Of a stretch of 64,000 bases of DNA, positions 50,895 to 59,804 are shown piece by piece. The DNA is from Clostridiaceae bacterium (GTDB lineage Bacteria > Bacillota > Clostridia > Lachnospirales > Lachnospiraceae). The notes under the pieces were generated by a model, which saw nothing but the letters and a program-made list of their open reading frames with translations, did no database searches and had not been told where the DNA came from. Positions within the stretch are counted from its first letter, which is position 1. Each line of letters opens with the position of its first letter. The position numbers were made by a program, and so were the translations under genes. The DNA lies in contig CAJSZV010000019.1 of assembly GCA_910574345.1 (NCBI GenBank), forward strand, positions 16,668-80,667, read 5' to 3'.

Positions 50895-50911
50895 TATAAA
50901 AGGAGAATGCT

Positions 50912-51364
50912 ATGAATTCCAGAGTTTCCAAGGAGCTGAAGCGATGCAATTACCTGTTCGGCGAGACTTCCGCTGTCTACCATGAGATGTACGTAAGTCT
51001 GGGGCTGTCCGACAGCGCCGCCATGATTCTCTACGCCATCCTGGAACACGGCGGAAGCTGTCCTTTGAAGGATGTCTGCCGTTTTACGGGCTTAAGCAAG
51101 CAGACCGTCAACTCGGCTCTTAGAAAGCTGGAGGCGGAGGGGAGTATCTACCTTCAGATGTCCGGTTCCAAGAACAAAACGGTCTGTTTTACAGAATCAG
51201 GGCAAGCTTTGGCTGAGCGGACCGCAGGCCGGGTTATAGAAGCAGAGAATCAGATTTTCGCTTCCTGGACAAAAGAAGATGTGGAGACATATCTGAATTT
51301 GATGGAGGTGTTCTTAAAAGCCCTGAAAGAAAAAGGAAAGGATATGGAGAGAGAGTTTCTATGA
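50912..51364 (+). CDS. MarR-family transcriptional regulator
   Basis: 150-residue winged-helix regulator. LYAILEHGGSCPLKDVCRFT, LSKQTVNSALRKLEAEGSIY and MSGSKNKTVCFTESGQALAE give the HTH, wing and return strand of MarR proteins. ATG 50912 has AAGGAGA upstream. It overlaps the MATE gene (ATGA), and the preceding consensus promoter lies inside its probable operator, so it should repress itself and the efflux pump until a ligand binds. Confidence 0.92.
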   Translation: MNSRVSKELKRCNYLFGETSAVYHEMYVSLGLSDSAAMILYAILEHGGSCPLKDVCRFTGLSKQTVNSALRKLEAEGSIYLQMSGSKNKTVCFTESGQALAERTAGRVIEAENQIFASWTKEDVETYLNLMEVFLKALKEKGKDMEREFL

Positions 51365-52689
51365 GGATTCAGTTGTCAGATCATTTTACCTATAAGCGGC
51401 TGCTTAAGTTTACCTTCCCGTCCATGGTTATGATGGTGTTTACCTCTGTCTATGGTGTGGTGGACGGTTTTTTTGTGTCCAATTTTGTGGGCAAGACTCC
51501 TTTTGCCGCCGTGAATTTTATTATGCCGCTGCTGATGATCCTGGGCTGCGGAGGATTTATGTTCGGAACCGGGGGCAGCGCTCTTATCGCCAAGACCATG
51601 GGAGAGGGCAGGAGGGAAAAGGCCAATGAGCTGTTCTCCCTCATTGTCTACGGGGCCTTGGTCTGCGGAATTGTGATCACGGTTTTGGGCCTGATCTTCC
51701 TTCGGCCCGCTGCAGTTCTTATGGGGGCAAAGGGGCAGCTTCTGGAGGACAGCGTATTTTACGGGAACATTATTTTGCTGGCCACCCCTTTTTATATCCT
51801 TCAGTATGAGTTCCAGTGTCTGTTTGCCACTGCCGGGAAACCTCAGCTGGGGCTCTGCATTACCGTAGCGTCGGGGTTTACCAATATGATCCTGGACGGC
51901 GTGTTTGTGGCCATATTTTCCTGGGGCCTTTTTGGAGCGGCAGCGGCCACGGCCCTGAGCCAGTTTGTAGGGGGAGTCGTGCCTCTGATCTACTTTGGGC
52001 AAAAAAACAGCAGCCTGCTGCGGCTGGGAACGTGTAAGTTTGACGGGAAGGCCCTGATAAAAACATGCGCCAACGGCTCATCCGAGCTTATGAGCAACAT
52101 TTCCATGTCCGTGGTGAGCATGCTCTATAATATTCAGCTGATGAAATATGCCGGTGAGAACGGTGTGGCGGCCTACGGGGTTCTTATGTATGTGAGCTTT
52201 ATTTTCCAGGCCGTCTTCATCGGCTATGCCGTAGGGGGAGCCCCGGTAATTGGGTATCACTATGGAGCAAAGCATTATGAGGAGCTGAGAAATCTCAGGA
52301 AGAAAAGCATGAGGCTTATGGGGATGATGTCTGTGACCATGTTTCTGGCCGGACAGGTTCTGGCAAGGCCCTTGTCTCTGGTGTTTGTCAGCTATGACAG
52401 AGAGCTTTTGGACATGACGGTCCGTGGATTTTTCATCTTTTCCTTCTCCTTTTTGCTGTCGGGGTTTTCTATCTTCACCTCCGCCTTTTTTACGGCTTTA
52501 AACGACGGGCTGACCTCGGCTCTGATCTCTTTTCTCAGGACTCTGGTGTTCCAGAGCGGAGCGGTGCTTTTGTTTCCCCTTTGGTGGGGATTAGACGGGA
52601 TCTGGCTGTCCGTGGTGGCGGCGGAGGTTCTGGCTGCCGTGGTGATGGTGCTGTTTCTGGCGGGGAAAAGGAAGGTGTACCATTACTGA
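51361..52689 (+). CDS. MATE-family multidrug efflux transporter
   Basis: 442-residue, 12-helix MATE transporter (DinF/NorM-like subgroup common in clostridia). FTFPSMVMMVFTSVYGVVDG at the N-terminus, FVGKTPFAAVNFIMPLLMIL, GTGGSALIAKTMGEGRREKA and the second-half repeat AYGVLMYVSFIFQAVFIGYA with VGGAPVIGYHYGAKHYEEL are standard. Uses a Na+ or H+ gradient to export cationic compounds; physiological substrate unknown. Coupled to and controlled by the MarR gene. Confidence 0.93.
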   Translation: MRIQLSDHFTYKRLLKFTFPSMVMMVFTSVYGVVDGFFVSNFVGKTPFAAVNFIMPLLMILGCGGFMFGTGGSALIAKTMGEGRREKANELFSLIVYGALVCGIVITVLGLIFLRPAAVLMGAKGQLLEDSVFYGNIILLATPFYILQYEFQCLFATAGKPQLGLCITVASGFTNMILDGVFVAIFSWGLFGAAAATALSQFVGGVVPLIYFGQKNSSLLRLGTCKFDGKALIKTCANGSSELMSNISMSVVSMLYNIQLMKYAGENGVAAYGVLMYVSFIFQAVFIGYAVGGAPVIGYHYGAKHYEELRNLRKKSMRLMGMMSVTMFLAGQVLARPLSLVFVSYDRELLDMTVRGFFIFSFSFLLSGFSIFTSAFFTALNDGLTSALISFLRTLVFQSGAVLLFPLWWGLDGIWLSVVAAEVLAAVVMVLFLAGKRKVYHY

Positions 52690-52734
52690 GATTGGATGAC
52701 TACGGGCCCTGGACAGGAAATTTTTGTCCAAGGA

Positions 52735-52764
52735 TTGACAGGGACGTCTGAGGAAGGGTATCAT
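52735..52764 (+). promoter_or_regulatory. Promoter of DUF1349 gene
   Basis: TTGACA (52735-52740), 18-nt spacer and TATCAT (52759-52764), about 80 nt before the start. Confidence 0.6.
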
Positions 52765-52846
52765 AGTGGTATTCGTGTAGCTGCCGCTGACTTTTGACAT
52801 CATTGGATTTTGGTCCGCGGCATATTTGAGAAGGAGGAGTTTTCCC

Positions 52847-53446
52847 ATGAATTTAGACAAATTTCAGTGGACCAGGCAGCCAGAGGAGTACAGGGCGGAG
52901 GGAGGCCGTGTGGAGATGGTGACAAGGCCCCGCACGGACCTGTGGCAGAGGACCTATTATCATTTTCAAAATGACAATGCCCCTGTATTTCAGATGGAGA
53001 CGGAGGAGAAGTATTTCAGCTTTGTGGTGAAGACGGATTTTTCCCAGAGCTGTCATCGGTTTGACCAGTGCGGGATCGTCATGTATTTGGACAGTGAAAA
53101 CTGGCTGAAAGCCTCCGTCGAATATGAAAATGAGCAGTACCAGCATTTGGGCAGCGTGGTGACGAATCTGGGATACTCGGACTGGGCCACCACAGTCATA
53201 GACGCTTCCGTGAAATCCATGTGGTATCGTCTGAGCCGGAGGGAGGACGATTACCGTGTGGAGTGCTCTTTTGACGGAGTAAAATTTCAGCAAATGCGGA
53301 TTTGCCATATGCACAGGGGAGGCCAAAAGATTCGGTTTGGCATATATGCCTGTTCCCCGGAGGATTCTTCCTTTCAGGCCGTATTTACGGATATGGAGCT
53401 GACGGAATGCCGGTGGCAGGCCCATGACGGCCAGCAGCCGGATTAG
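52847..53446 (+). CDS. DUF1349 (concanavalin-like) protein
   Basis: 199-residue soluble protein with the DUF1349/regulation-of-enolase-1 fold signature: FQWTRQPEEY at the start, TDLWQRTYYHFQNDNAPVF, FSFVVKTDFSQSCHRFDQCG, a GIVMYLDSENWLKASVEYEN block and VTNLGYSDWATT. The fold is a lectin-like beta-sandwich; function is not established, though it often accompanies glycan metabolism. ATG 52847 is chosen with AAGGAGGAG upstream. Its 3' end overlaps a 48-codon frame. Confidence 0.88.
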   Translation: MNLDKFQWTRQPEEYRAEGGRVEMVTRPRTDLWQRTYYHFQNDNAPVFQMETEEKYFSFVVKTDFSQSCHRFDQCGIVMYLDSENWLKASVEYENEQYQHLGSVVTNLGYSDWATTVIDASVKSMWYRLSRREDDYRVECSFDGVKFQQMRICHMHRGGQKIRFGIYACSPEDSSFQAVFTDMELTECRWQAHDGQQPD

Positions 53447-53570
53447 TGCTGCTTTGCGGAAATTTCGGTGTCGGCACCTGCTCTTTGCGGCTGCCGGCGC
53501 CAGGACCAGAGAAATCGCCGTGAAGATTCTGACAACACTGGAAAGGGAAGGGCGGTTTGTTTCCCGATAA
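53424..53570 (+). CDS. Possible 48-residue small ORF
   Basis: ATG 53424, inside the end of the DUF1349 gene, opens a frame of 48 codons (starts MTASSRISAALRKF, ends EREGRFVSR) that stops 31 nt before the sigma-54 gene. GGTGGCAGG upstream could serve as ribosome site. It fills what is otherwise a 155-nt gap and its later codons look protein-like, but no homology is recognised. It may be a decayed gene end or chance. Confidence 0.2.
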   Translation: MTASSRISAALRKFRCRHLLFAAAGARTREIAVKILTTLEREGRFVSR

Positions 53571-53601
53571 AGAATAGAAAATTAGACAAAGGAGAATCCC
53601 C

Positions 53602-54822
53602 ATGGAGTTAAACAGCTATGCAGATGTACAGCAGAAACAGACATTGTCCGCCAGTCAGGTACAGGCCCTGAACATTCTCGCGTTTACCAATCAGGAGCTG
53701 GAGGATTTTATGGTCAATGAATACCTGGAAAATCCTATGCTGGAGCACAGTGAGCAGAAAGAGGACGAGATCATGACCAGCATGGAGAAATTCTCCGACA
53801 GTCAGACCGTGTACGGGGATCAGCACCCCGGAAGCCCGGAGGAGGAGGACCCCTGCAGAAAGGAGCTGTCCGCCAGGAGCGGAAACCGTCTCAAGGAAAA
53901 TCTTCTGGGACAGCTGAACTGGAAGGACTATTCAAAAGAGCAGTGGAAGATCATGAGCTATCTGGTGGACTGTCTTGACGAAAAGGGATTTTTTACCCAT
54001 GACCTGGAAGAGCTGTCCGCCGCCTCAGGATATAAGAAGGAGGAGATGAGCCGGTGCCTTACGGTTCTTCGGGAGCTGGAGCCGGCGGGGATTTTTTCTT
54101 CCTGTCTGGAGGAATGTCTGATAAAGCAGCTGGAGGCCAAAGAGGTGAGGGATGAGACCTTGTGTCAGATCTTAAACCATTATCTGCCCCAGCTGGTCAG
54201 CGGCCAGATCGGAGTCATTTCCAGAAACTTAGGAATCTCTACGGTTCAGGTGAAGGAGTACATTCACCTGATCGGAACCTTAAATCCCCGCCCCATCATG
54301 GATATGGAGCCGGAGGAGGCGGCTTATGTGGTGCCGGACATTATTGTGTCCCGTCCCGGCGGCGCCTGGAGAGTGGAGATCAATGATCAGTGGCTGGGGG
54401 AGTATAAGTACAGCGACTATTACATCCGCATGATGAAAGAGGCCGCGGACCCGGAGCTGACCGCCTATTTTAAGGAGCGGCTGGAGCGGGCCAGGTTTGT
54501 CATAAACTGCGTGGAGCAGAGAAGGAAAACCATCGTCCGGGTCATGGAGGCCATATTAAAGCGGCAGGAGGCCTATTTTGAGCTGAAAGATTCCTTGGTG
54601 CCCATGGCCCTTGAGGACGTGGCCGGGGATCTGGGGGTTCATGTGTCCACGGTCAGCCAAGCGGTGGAGGGGAAATACGTCCAGTACAAGCGGACAGAGC
54701 CGGTAAAGAGTCTGTTTACCTCGGCCCTGTCAAAAGACGGGGAGGGTCAGGGAGTTTCCCCGGAGAAGATCAAAGAGCGGATCCGTGCCATGATCGCCGG
54801 TGAGGGGAAGGTTTCCAGGTAG
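53602..54822 (+). CDS. rpoN: RNA polymerase sigma-54 factor, C-terminally truncated (no RpoN box)
   Basis: 406-residue sigma-54 family protein. The activator-interacting N-terminus (QKQTLSASQVQALNILAF, ELEDFMVNEYLENPMLE) and core-binding region (LLGQLNWKDYSKEQWKIMSY, LRELEPAGIFSSCLEECLI, LNPRPIM) are intact, and the HTH region reads VAGDLGVHVSTVSQAVEGKY. The gene stops at KIKERIRAMIAGEGKVSR, where other family members continue for about 45 residues into the RpoN box (ARRTVAKYRE) that reads the -24 element. I find no such box in any forward frame downstream. AAAGGAG precedes ATG. Either a disabled copy or an altered-specificity factor. Confidence 0.85.
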   Translation: MELNSYADVQQKQTLSASQVQALNILAFTNQELEDFMVNEYLENPMLEHSEQKEDEIMTSMEKFSDSQTVYGDQHPGSPEEEDPCRKELSARSGNRLKENLLGQLNWKDYSKEQWKIMSYLVDCLDEKGFFTHDLEELSAASGYKKEEMSRCLTVLRELEPAGIFSSCLEECLIKQLEAKEVRDETLCQILNHYLPQLVSGQIGVISRNLGISTVQVKEYIHLIGTLNPRPIMDMEPEEAAYVVPDIIVSRPGGAWRVEINDQWLGEYKYSDYYIRMMKEAADPELTAYFKERLERARFVINCVEQRRKTIVRVMEAILKRQEAYFELKDSLVPMALEDVAGDLGVHVSTVSQAVEGKYVQYKRTEPVKSLFTSALSKDGEGQGVSPEKIKERIRAMIAGEGKVSR

Positions 54823-54923
54823 GTGCCTCCATTTTTGCGGCATTTTTCAGGGTTTCTGATATCTTCCTCCATAAAAACGTACATTTTGAGTTTATGCAAT
54901 CGGGCGGATATGAACTTCTGACG

Positions 54924-54949
54924 CTCTCTTTTTGTGCATGAAAAGAGAG
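54924..54949 (+). other. 9-bp hairpin in the rpoN-chrA intergenic region
   Basis: CTCTCTTTT (54924-54932) pairs with AAAAGAGAG (54941-54949) around an 8-nt loop. No T tract follows on either strand. The rest of 54823-55087 is featureless apart from AT-rich sequence with a TATAAT at 54971-54976 lacking a clear -35. Confidence 0.4.
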
Positions 54950-55087
54950 GCAGTAAGCAATTAAAAGAGGTATAATTGTCCGGAGAATTGCGAAAGTCAA
55001 AGTTGAGAGAATATTCAGCTAAGGTTTGAGGTTTGCAATTGCCTAATATTTATTATATGGAAATATCAGATGAGAGGGGCAGTCAGA

Positions 55088-55675
55088 ATGGAGAAGAACG
55101 GTAAAGGGGGGCGGCCTGTGTCCAGGGCGGGGAAATTATGGACTATGTTCTGGATCATGGCAAAGATCGGGTGCTTTACTTTTGGCGGAGGATGGAGCAT
55201 TATCGTACAGATTCAGCATGAATTTGTGGATAAGAGGGGATGGATGAAGGAAGAACAGATCATTGATTTTATGTCTGTGGCCAAGTCCCTGCCGGGAATC
55301 ATGATTGTAAATATGTCGGTGCTGTGCGGGTATGCCATGGAAGGGGCGGCAGGGGCCTTGTCCGCAGCTTTCGGTCTGACGGCTCCGGCCATTGCGGCCA
55401 TCAGCCTGGTAGTGTATTTTTATGGTTCCCTGAAAGCCAATCCTTATGTGGAAAAGGTGCTCAACGGAGTCCGGTGCGTGGTGATTCCCATTATTCTGCA
55501 GGCCGCATGGAAGCTGAAGGGAAAATCCATCATAAGCATGATTTCTTATGTGTTTCTGGCCGTGGCTTTTGTGGTGTGTGCGTTTACGGATATAAGCAAA
55601 CCCATGGTCATTATAGCGGGAGCAATATTTGGTCTTTTGGTATGGAGGGGAAAAAAAGAACATGGTGCTGCTTGA
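55088..55675 (+). CDS. Short-chain chromate-transporter (ChrA) family protein, first of pair
   Basis: 195-residue half-size CHR protein: LWTMFWIMAKIGCFTFGGGW and SIIVQIQHEFVDKRGWMKEE with SVAKSLPGIMIVNMSVLCGY match the N-terminal CHR domain. Short CHR proteins work as heteromeric pairs; the partner overlaps it by 14 nt. ATG 55088 is used because AGAGGGG lies 8 nt upstream. True substrate may be chromate/sulfate or another anion; not testable from sequence. Confidence 0.88.
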   Translation: MEKNGKGGRPVSRAGKLWTMFWIMAKIGCFTFGGGWSIIVQIQHEFVDKRGWMKEEQIIDFMSVAKSLPGIMIVNMSVLCGYAMEGAAGALSAAFGLTAPAIAAISLVVYFYGSLKANPYVEKVLNGVRCVVIPIILQAAWKLKGKSIISMISYVFLAVAFVVCAFTDISKPMVIIAGAIFGLLVWRGKKEHGAA

Positions 55676-56207
55676 ATTGTTTCTTTCTTTTATGAAGATA
55701 GGGTTTTTTAGTTTTGGCGGTCTGACTATGATTCCCGTCATCAATGATGAGGTGCTGGTTCATGGGTGGATGACTGCGGATGAAGTGATGGACATTGTGG
55801 CAGTGGCAGAGATGACTCCCGGCTCCCTTGGCATTAACTGCGCTACCTTTGTGGGACTTCGGACAGCCGGGGTTATGGGGGCATTCAGCGCCACTTTGGG
55901 GGTTATGGCGCCGTCCCTCACTTTATGTATGGCAGCCGCCCATTTTATCATGAAATTAAAAGACAGCGGAACCATGGAAAATGCCATGAACGGTGTAAGA
56001 CCAGTAAGCATGGGAATGCTTTTGGCCGTAGCGGTGACCCTAAGCCAGACTACCTTTTGGGCAGAGGGAGCTGCCATGAAGCTTTCCGATGTTCACTGGA
56101 ACCTGGTGGTGATCGCTGCCGTCTGCGGGGTGCTGATGTTTCGGTTAAAGCTTACCATCCCCAAGACCATTCTCCTGGCAGCCGTTCTGGGACTATTGAT
56201 AGGATAG
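55662..56207 (+). CDS. Short-chain chromate-transporter (ChrA) family protein, second of pair
   Basis: 181-residue partner half: LLELFLSFMKIGFFSFGGLT, MIPVINDEVLVHGWMTADEV and EMTPGSLGINCATFVGLRTA are the CHR-domain blocks (FGG and PG motifs). About five to six helices. Start ATG 55662 lies inside the previous gene. Its last 15 nt overlap the end of the convergent LysR gene. Confidence 0.88.
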   Translation: MVLLELFLSFMKIGFFSFGGLTMIPVINDEVLVHGWMTADEVMDIVAVAEMTPGSLGINCATFVGLRTAGVMGAFSATLGVMAPSLTLCMAAAHFIMKLKDSGTMENAMNGVRPVSMGMLLAVAVTLSQTTFWAEGAAMKLSDVHWNLVVIAAVCGVLMFRLKLTIPKTILLAAVLGLLIG

Positions 56208-57134
56208 ATTTGGAAGATTCTCCTTCATGCACCGGATAAAGAGACGGTCTGCCTTGGAGAGAAAGCCGTCTTCCAATGTGGCGATGCACATATCCCACCA
56301 TGCCCCATAACGGTTGTCTATGGAAAACAAAAGAGGCTCGTCTTCTTGTTCCGCAGTAAGACGGCAATACTGAAGAGGAACCATGGTAATCCCCACCCCT
56401 TTGGCGGCGAGAAGCTGGGCGGTAGTATGGTTTTTCAGCGTCATGACCGTATTGACCTTAAGGATACCGGCTTTTTTTAAAACCGCATCCGTAACCTGAC
56501 GTATCCGCTGACCGGAGTGGAGACGAATCATGGGTTCGCCTTCCAGGAGCCGGATATCAAGAACGGGATAGGGATACCCTTCTGTGATCACTGACCTTTG
56601 GGCAAGGGGGTGGCAGGAGGCCGCAACAAGGACAAAAGGATCCCTCTGAAGGATTTCATAATTGATTTTATTATACTGTATCCCGGATGGAGCATGCATG
56701 ACCACAAAATCCAGTTCTCCTGTCAGAAGGCGCTTTTCTAAGCCGTCTGTATTGTCTTCCGTCACCAGGATCTCCACAAAAGGACAGATTTCCTGAAAAC
56801 GTTTCACCGTTTCCGGAAGGATGAGAGTCCCCAGATGATTGGTAATGCCTAAGTGGATGCGTCCGGTCTTCAGATTGTTGATATCACTGATTTCGATCTC
56901 AAAATTCTCATACATTTTTAAAATCTGTGTCGCCATGTGGTAGTAGCGTTCCCCTGCATAAGTGAGACTTAAACCGGCGGTGGTTCGGTTGAAAAGAGCG
57001 GTGCCAAGCCGTTCTTCCAGTTTCTGGATGGCCTGGCTTAGAGACGGCTGAGCCACATACAGTTTTTTGGCAGCTTTCGATATGCTGTTTTCCTCGGCAA
57101 TGGTTTTGACATAGAGCAGTTCCCGGCTGGTCAT
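56193..57134 (-). CDS. LysR-family transcriptional regulator
   Basis: 313-residue LysR regulator. HTH: LLYVKTIAEENSISKAAKKL, YVAQPSLSQAIQKLEERLGT and ALFNRTTAGLSLTYAGERYY. The effector domain starts GRIHLGITNHLG and follows the CysB/CynR layout. ATG 57134 with AGGAGGACGAT upstream. It is divergent from the aconitase-family gene across a region with two dyads, the usual arrangement for a LysR activator of its neighbour; convergent with the ChrA pair. Confidence 0.92.
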   Translation of the reverse strand: MTSRELLYVKTIAEENSISKAAKKLYVAQPSLSQAIQKLEERLGTALFNRTTAGLSLTYAGERYYHMATQILKMYENFEIEISDINNLKTGRIHLGITNHLGTLILPETVKRFQEICPFVEILVTEDNTDGLEKRLLTGELDFVVMHAPSGIQYNKINYEILQRDPFVLVAASCHPLAQRSVITEGYPYPVLDIRLLEGEPMIRLHSGQRIRQVTDAVLKKAGILKVNTVMTLKNHTTAQLLAAKGVGITMVPLQYCRLTAEQEDEPLLFSIDNRYGAWWDMCIATLEDGFLSKADRLFIRCMKENLPNLSYQ

Positions 57135-57166
57135 AGATCGTCCTCCTGGCAGACAATAATAGGAAA

Positions 57167-57207
57167 ATCCTATAAAGGATATCAGAAATATAGTATTTTA
57201 CTATATT
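57167..57207. promoter_or_regulatory. Two dyads in the lysR / hydratase divergent region
   Basis: Dyad 1: ATCCT-ATAA-AGGAT (57167-57180). Dyad 2: AATATAGTA (57187-57195), TTT, TACTATATT (57199-57207), a perfect 9-bp repeat that fits the T-N11-A LysR box form. Two spaced sites agree with the recognition plus activation sites of LysR regulators. Confidence 0.6.
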
Positions 57208-57268
57208 CTACCACAGTGATACAATAATGACAACAGGAAACACAAATACACAGTATGGAGGGATTCAC

Positions 57269-59560
57269 ATGGTAAAGTTGTATGACGGCGGAGTTTATCT
57301 GGTAAACGGCACGGAGATCGTACCGGAAAATGAAGGGGAAAAGGTAACGGCCTTGACAGGGAAGGCTGTTAATAAGGAGGAGGCAAAGCAGGGTACCATA
57401 GCATACAATATCATCAAAGCCCACAACACTTCTGATGATATGGAGAACTTAAGACTTCGGTTTGATGCCCTTACCTCCCATGATATTACGTTTGTAGGCA
57501 TTATTCAGACGGCCAAAGCATCAGGGATGACAGAATTCCCCATTCCCTATGTGCTGACCAATTGTCATAATTCCCTGTGTGCTGTAGGCGGAACTATCAA
57601 TGAGGACGACCACATGTTCGGTCTGTCCGCCTGCAAGAAATACGGCGGAATCTTTGTACCCCCCCATATTGCAGTCATCCATCAGTATATGCGTGAAATG
57701 ATGGCGGGAGGCGGCAAGATGATTCTGGGTTCTGACAGCCACACCCGGTACGGCGCATTGGGAACTATGGCTGTGGGAGAAGGCGGCGGCGAGCTGGTAA
57801 AGCAGCTTCTCAAAGATACCTATGATGTGGCATTTCCGGGAGTGGTAGGCGTTTATCTGGACGGCAAAGTGAATCCAGGAGTAGGACCTCAGGATATTGC
57901 CCTCGCCATTATCGGTAAAGTGTTCAAATGCGGCTATGTGAAGAATAAGGTAATGGAGTTTGTAGGCCCCGGCATTTCCGCCATGACTACGGATTTTAGA
58001 AACGGTGTGGATGTTATGACCACAGAGACCACATGCTGGACTTCCATCTGGAGAACTGATGAAGATACCAAAGCTTTCCTTGCCGCTCACGGACGGGAAG
58101 ACGCTTACAAGGAGCTGAATCCGGCCCAGGTTGCCTATTACGACGGTATGGTGTATGTGGATCTCTCCACGGTAAAGCCCATGATTGCCCTCCCCTTCCA
58201 TCCAAGCAATACTTATGAGATCGAAGAGCTGAACGCCAATCTGGAAGATATTTTAAGAAGCGTGGAATCGGAAGCAGCCAAATTGTCCGGAGATAAGGCT
58301 CATTTAAGTCTGACAGACAAGATCGTAGACGGAAAATTAATGGTACAGCAGGGAATCATCGCCGGCTGCGCAGGAGGCAATTATACCAATGTTTCGGAGG
58401 CCGCCCACATCTTAAAAGGAAAGAGCTGCGGAAGCGATGTATTTAATCTGTCTGTATATCCCTCTTCTCAGCCGGTTTACATGGAACTGGTGAGAAATGG
58501 TGCTGTGGCTGATCTCATGGCAGCCGGAGCTGCTCTTAAGACTGCCTTCTGCGGACCCTGCTTCGGAGCCGGAGACACACCTGGCAACAACGAACTCAGT
58601 ATCCGCCATACCACCAGAAACTTCCCCAACAGAGAAGGTTCCAAGCCTGGTGTGGGCCAGATGTCTGCAGTGGCTCTTATGGACGCCCGGTCTATCGCCG
58701 CTACGGCAGCTAACGGAGGAATTCTCACACCGGCCACAGATGTGGCGGACGGATATGAAGTACCGGAATACCATTTTGATGATACGGTATACAGAAACAG
58801 AATCTATCAGGGATACCATGCCGGAGACAAGGACAAGGATCTGGTATATGGGCCCAACATTAAAGACTGGCCTGAGATGAGCGCCCTTACAGATAATATT
58901 CTTTTAAAGGTCTGCTCCAAGATCATGGATGCGGTTACCACCACTGACGAGCTGATTCCTTCCGGTGAGACCTCTTCCTATCGTTCCAATCCGCTGGGAC
59001 TGGCTGAGTTTACTTTGTCCAGAAGAGATCCGGAGTATGTAGGACGTTCCAAAGAGGTGGACAGACTGGAGAAGGCAAGGGAAGCAGGAACTTGTCCATG
59101 GGAGGAGGAACCGGAGTTAAAGGCAGTGTTTGACAGGATCCGGACCATTCCGGGCAGTGAAAATATAAAGCCCTCCGACACGGAGATCGGAAGTATGATC
59201 TATGCGGTGAAGCCGGGAGACGGTTCCGCAAGAGAACAGGCAGCCAGCTGTCAGAGGGTACTTGGCGGTCTTGCCAACATTGCAAAAGAGTATGCAACCA
59301 AGAGATACCGTTCCAATGTGATGAACTGGGGTATGATACCTTTCCAGATGGCAGAGGACCCGGATGCATTTGAGGTAGGCAGCTACATCTATGTTCCTGA
59401 CATCAGAAAAGCCCTGGACGGTGATATGAAGCAGATTAAGGCTTATGTGATCGGAGAGGAAATAAAAGAGCTGAATTTATACATAGCTGATATGACAGAG
59501 GATGAGAAGAAGATTGTGAAGGCCGGATGCCTGATCAATTATAACAGAAACAGACATTAA
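57269..59560 (+). CDS. Aconitase-family hydratase (YbhJ-like)
   Basis: 763-residue member of the aconitase superfamily. [18 protein letters not shown] near residue 92, [20 protein letters not shown] near 151, GCAGGNYTN near 370 and the cluster cysteines in [15 protein letters not shown] near 430 mark the [4Fe-4S] site; the swivel-domain part is at the C-terminus ([17 protein letters not shown]). It resembles the E. coli YbhJ type, whose substrate is unknown, more than AcnA/AcnB. ATG 57269 is chosen with GGAGGG upstream. Probably activated by the divergent LysR regulator; own terminator follows. Confidence 0.85.
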   Translation: MVKLYDGGVYLVNGTEIVPENEGEKVTALTGKAVNKEEAKQGTIAYNIIKAHNTSDDMENLRLRFDALTSHDITFVGIIQTAKASGMTEFPIPYVLTNCHNSLCAVGGTINEDDHMFGLSACKKYGGIFVPPHIAVIHQYMREMMAGGGKMILGSDSHTRYGALGTMAVGEGGGELVKQLLKDTYDVAFPGVVGVYLDGKVNPGVGPQDIALAIIGKVFKCGYVKNKVMEFVGPGISAMTTDFRNGVDVMTTETTCWTSIWRTDEDTKAFLAAHGREDAYKELNPAQVAYYDGMVYVDLSTVKPMIALPFHPSNTYEIEELNANLEDILRSVESEAAKLSGDKAHLSLTDKIVDGKLMVQQGIIAGCAGGNYTNVSEAAHILKGKSCGSDVFNLSVYPSSQPVYMELVRNGAVADLMAAGAALKTAFCGPCFGAGDTPGNNELSIRHTTRNFPNREGSKPGVGQMSAVALMDARSIAATAANGGILTPATDVADGYEVPEYHFDDTVYRNRIYQGYHAGDKDKDLVYGPNIKDWPEMSALTDNILLKVCSKIMDAVTTTDELIPSGETSSYRSNPLGLAEFTLSRRDPEYVGRSKEVDRLEKAREAGTCPWEEEPELKAVFDRIRTIPGSENIKPSDTEIGSMIYAVKPGDGSAREQAASCQRVLGGLANIAKEYATKRYRSNVMNWGMIPFQMAEDPDAFEVGSYIYVPDIRKALDGDMKQIKAYVIGEEIKELNLYIADMTEDEKKIVKAGCLINYNRNRH

Positions 59561-59574
59561 TCAAATCGTATGCT

Positions 59575-59619
59575 GAAAAAACTGCCCGGAGCAAAGGGAT
59601 TTGCAAAGGGCGGTTTTTT
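59575..59619 (+). terminator. Rho-independent terminator after hydratase gene
   Basis: AAAAAACTGCCC (59575-59586) pairs with GGGCGGTTTTTT (59608-59619) with one G-T. An inner GCAAA/TTTGC stem (59591-59604) extends the structure. Confidence 0.88.
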
Positions 59620-59804
59620 GTGATTTTCACAAAAATCGAGAAGAAATGGAAATAAAATCATAAAATTTGTCATATTTTGTAAAATATCGTCAGAAAAAAG
59701 TTTGATAATATAAGGGATTGGTAAAGTCTTGACGAAATTTTTTTGGTAAAATAAGGACAATAGAGAAGATGTATTACAACCATGAAAGAAAGGGGCAGAG
59801 AAGA

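Noticed and set aside
53480..53500. Possible -24/-12 sigma-54 promoter (GGCAC...TTGC) before the truncated rpoN
   Set aside because: Spacing between the GG and GC elements is 12 nt, not the required 10.
54823..55087. Missing RpoN box in another frame downstream of rpoN
   Set aside because: I translated the forward frames and found nothing resembling RRTVAKYRE or the preceding helix.
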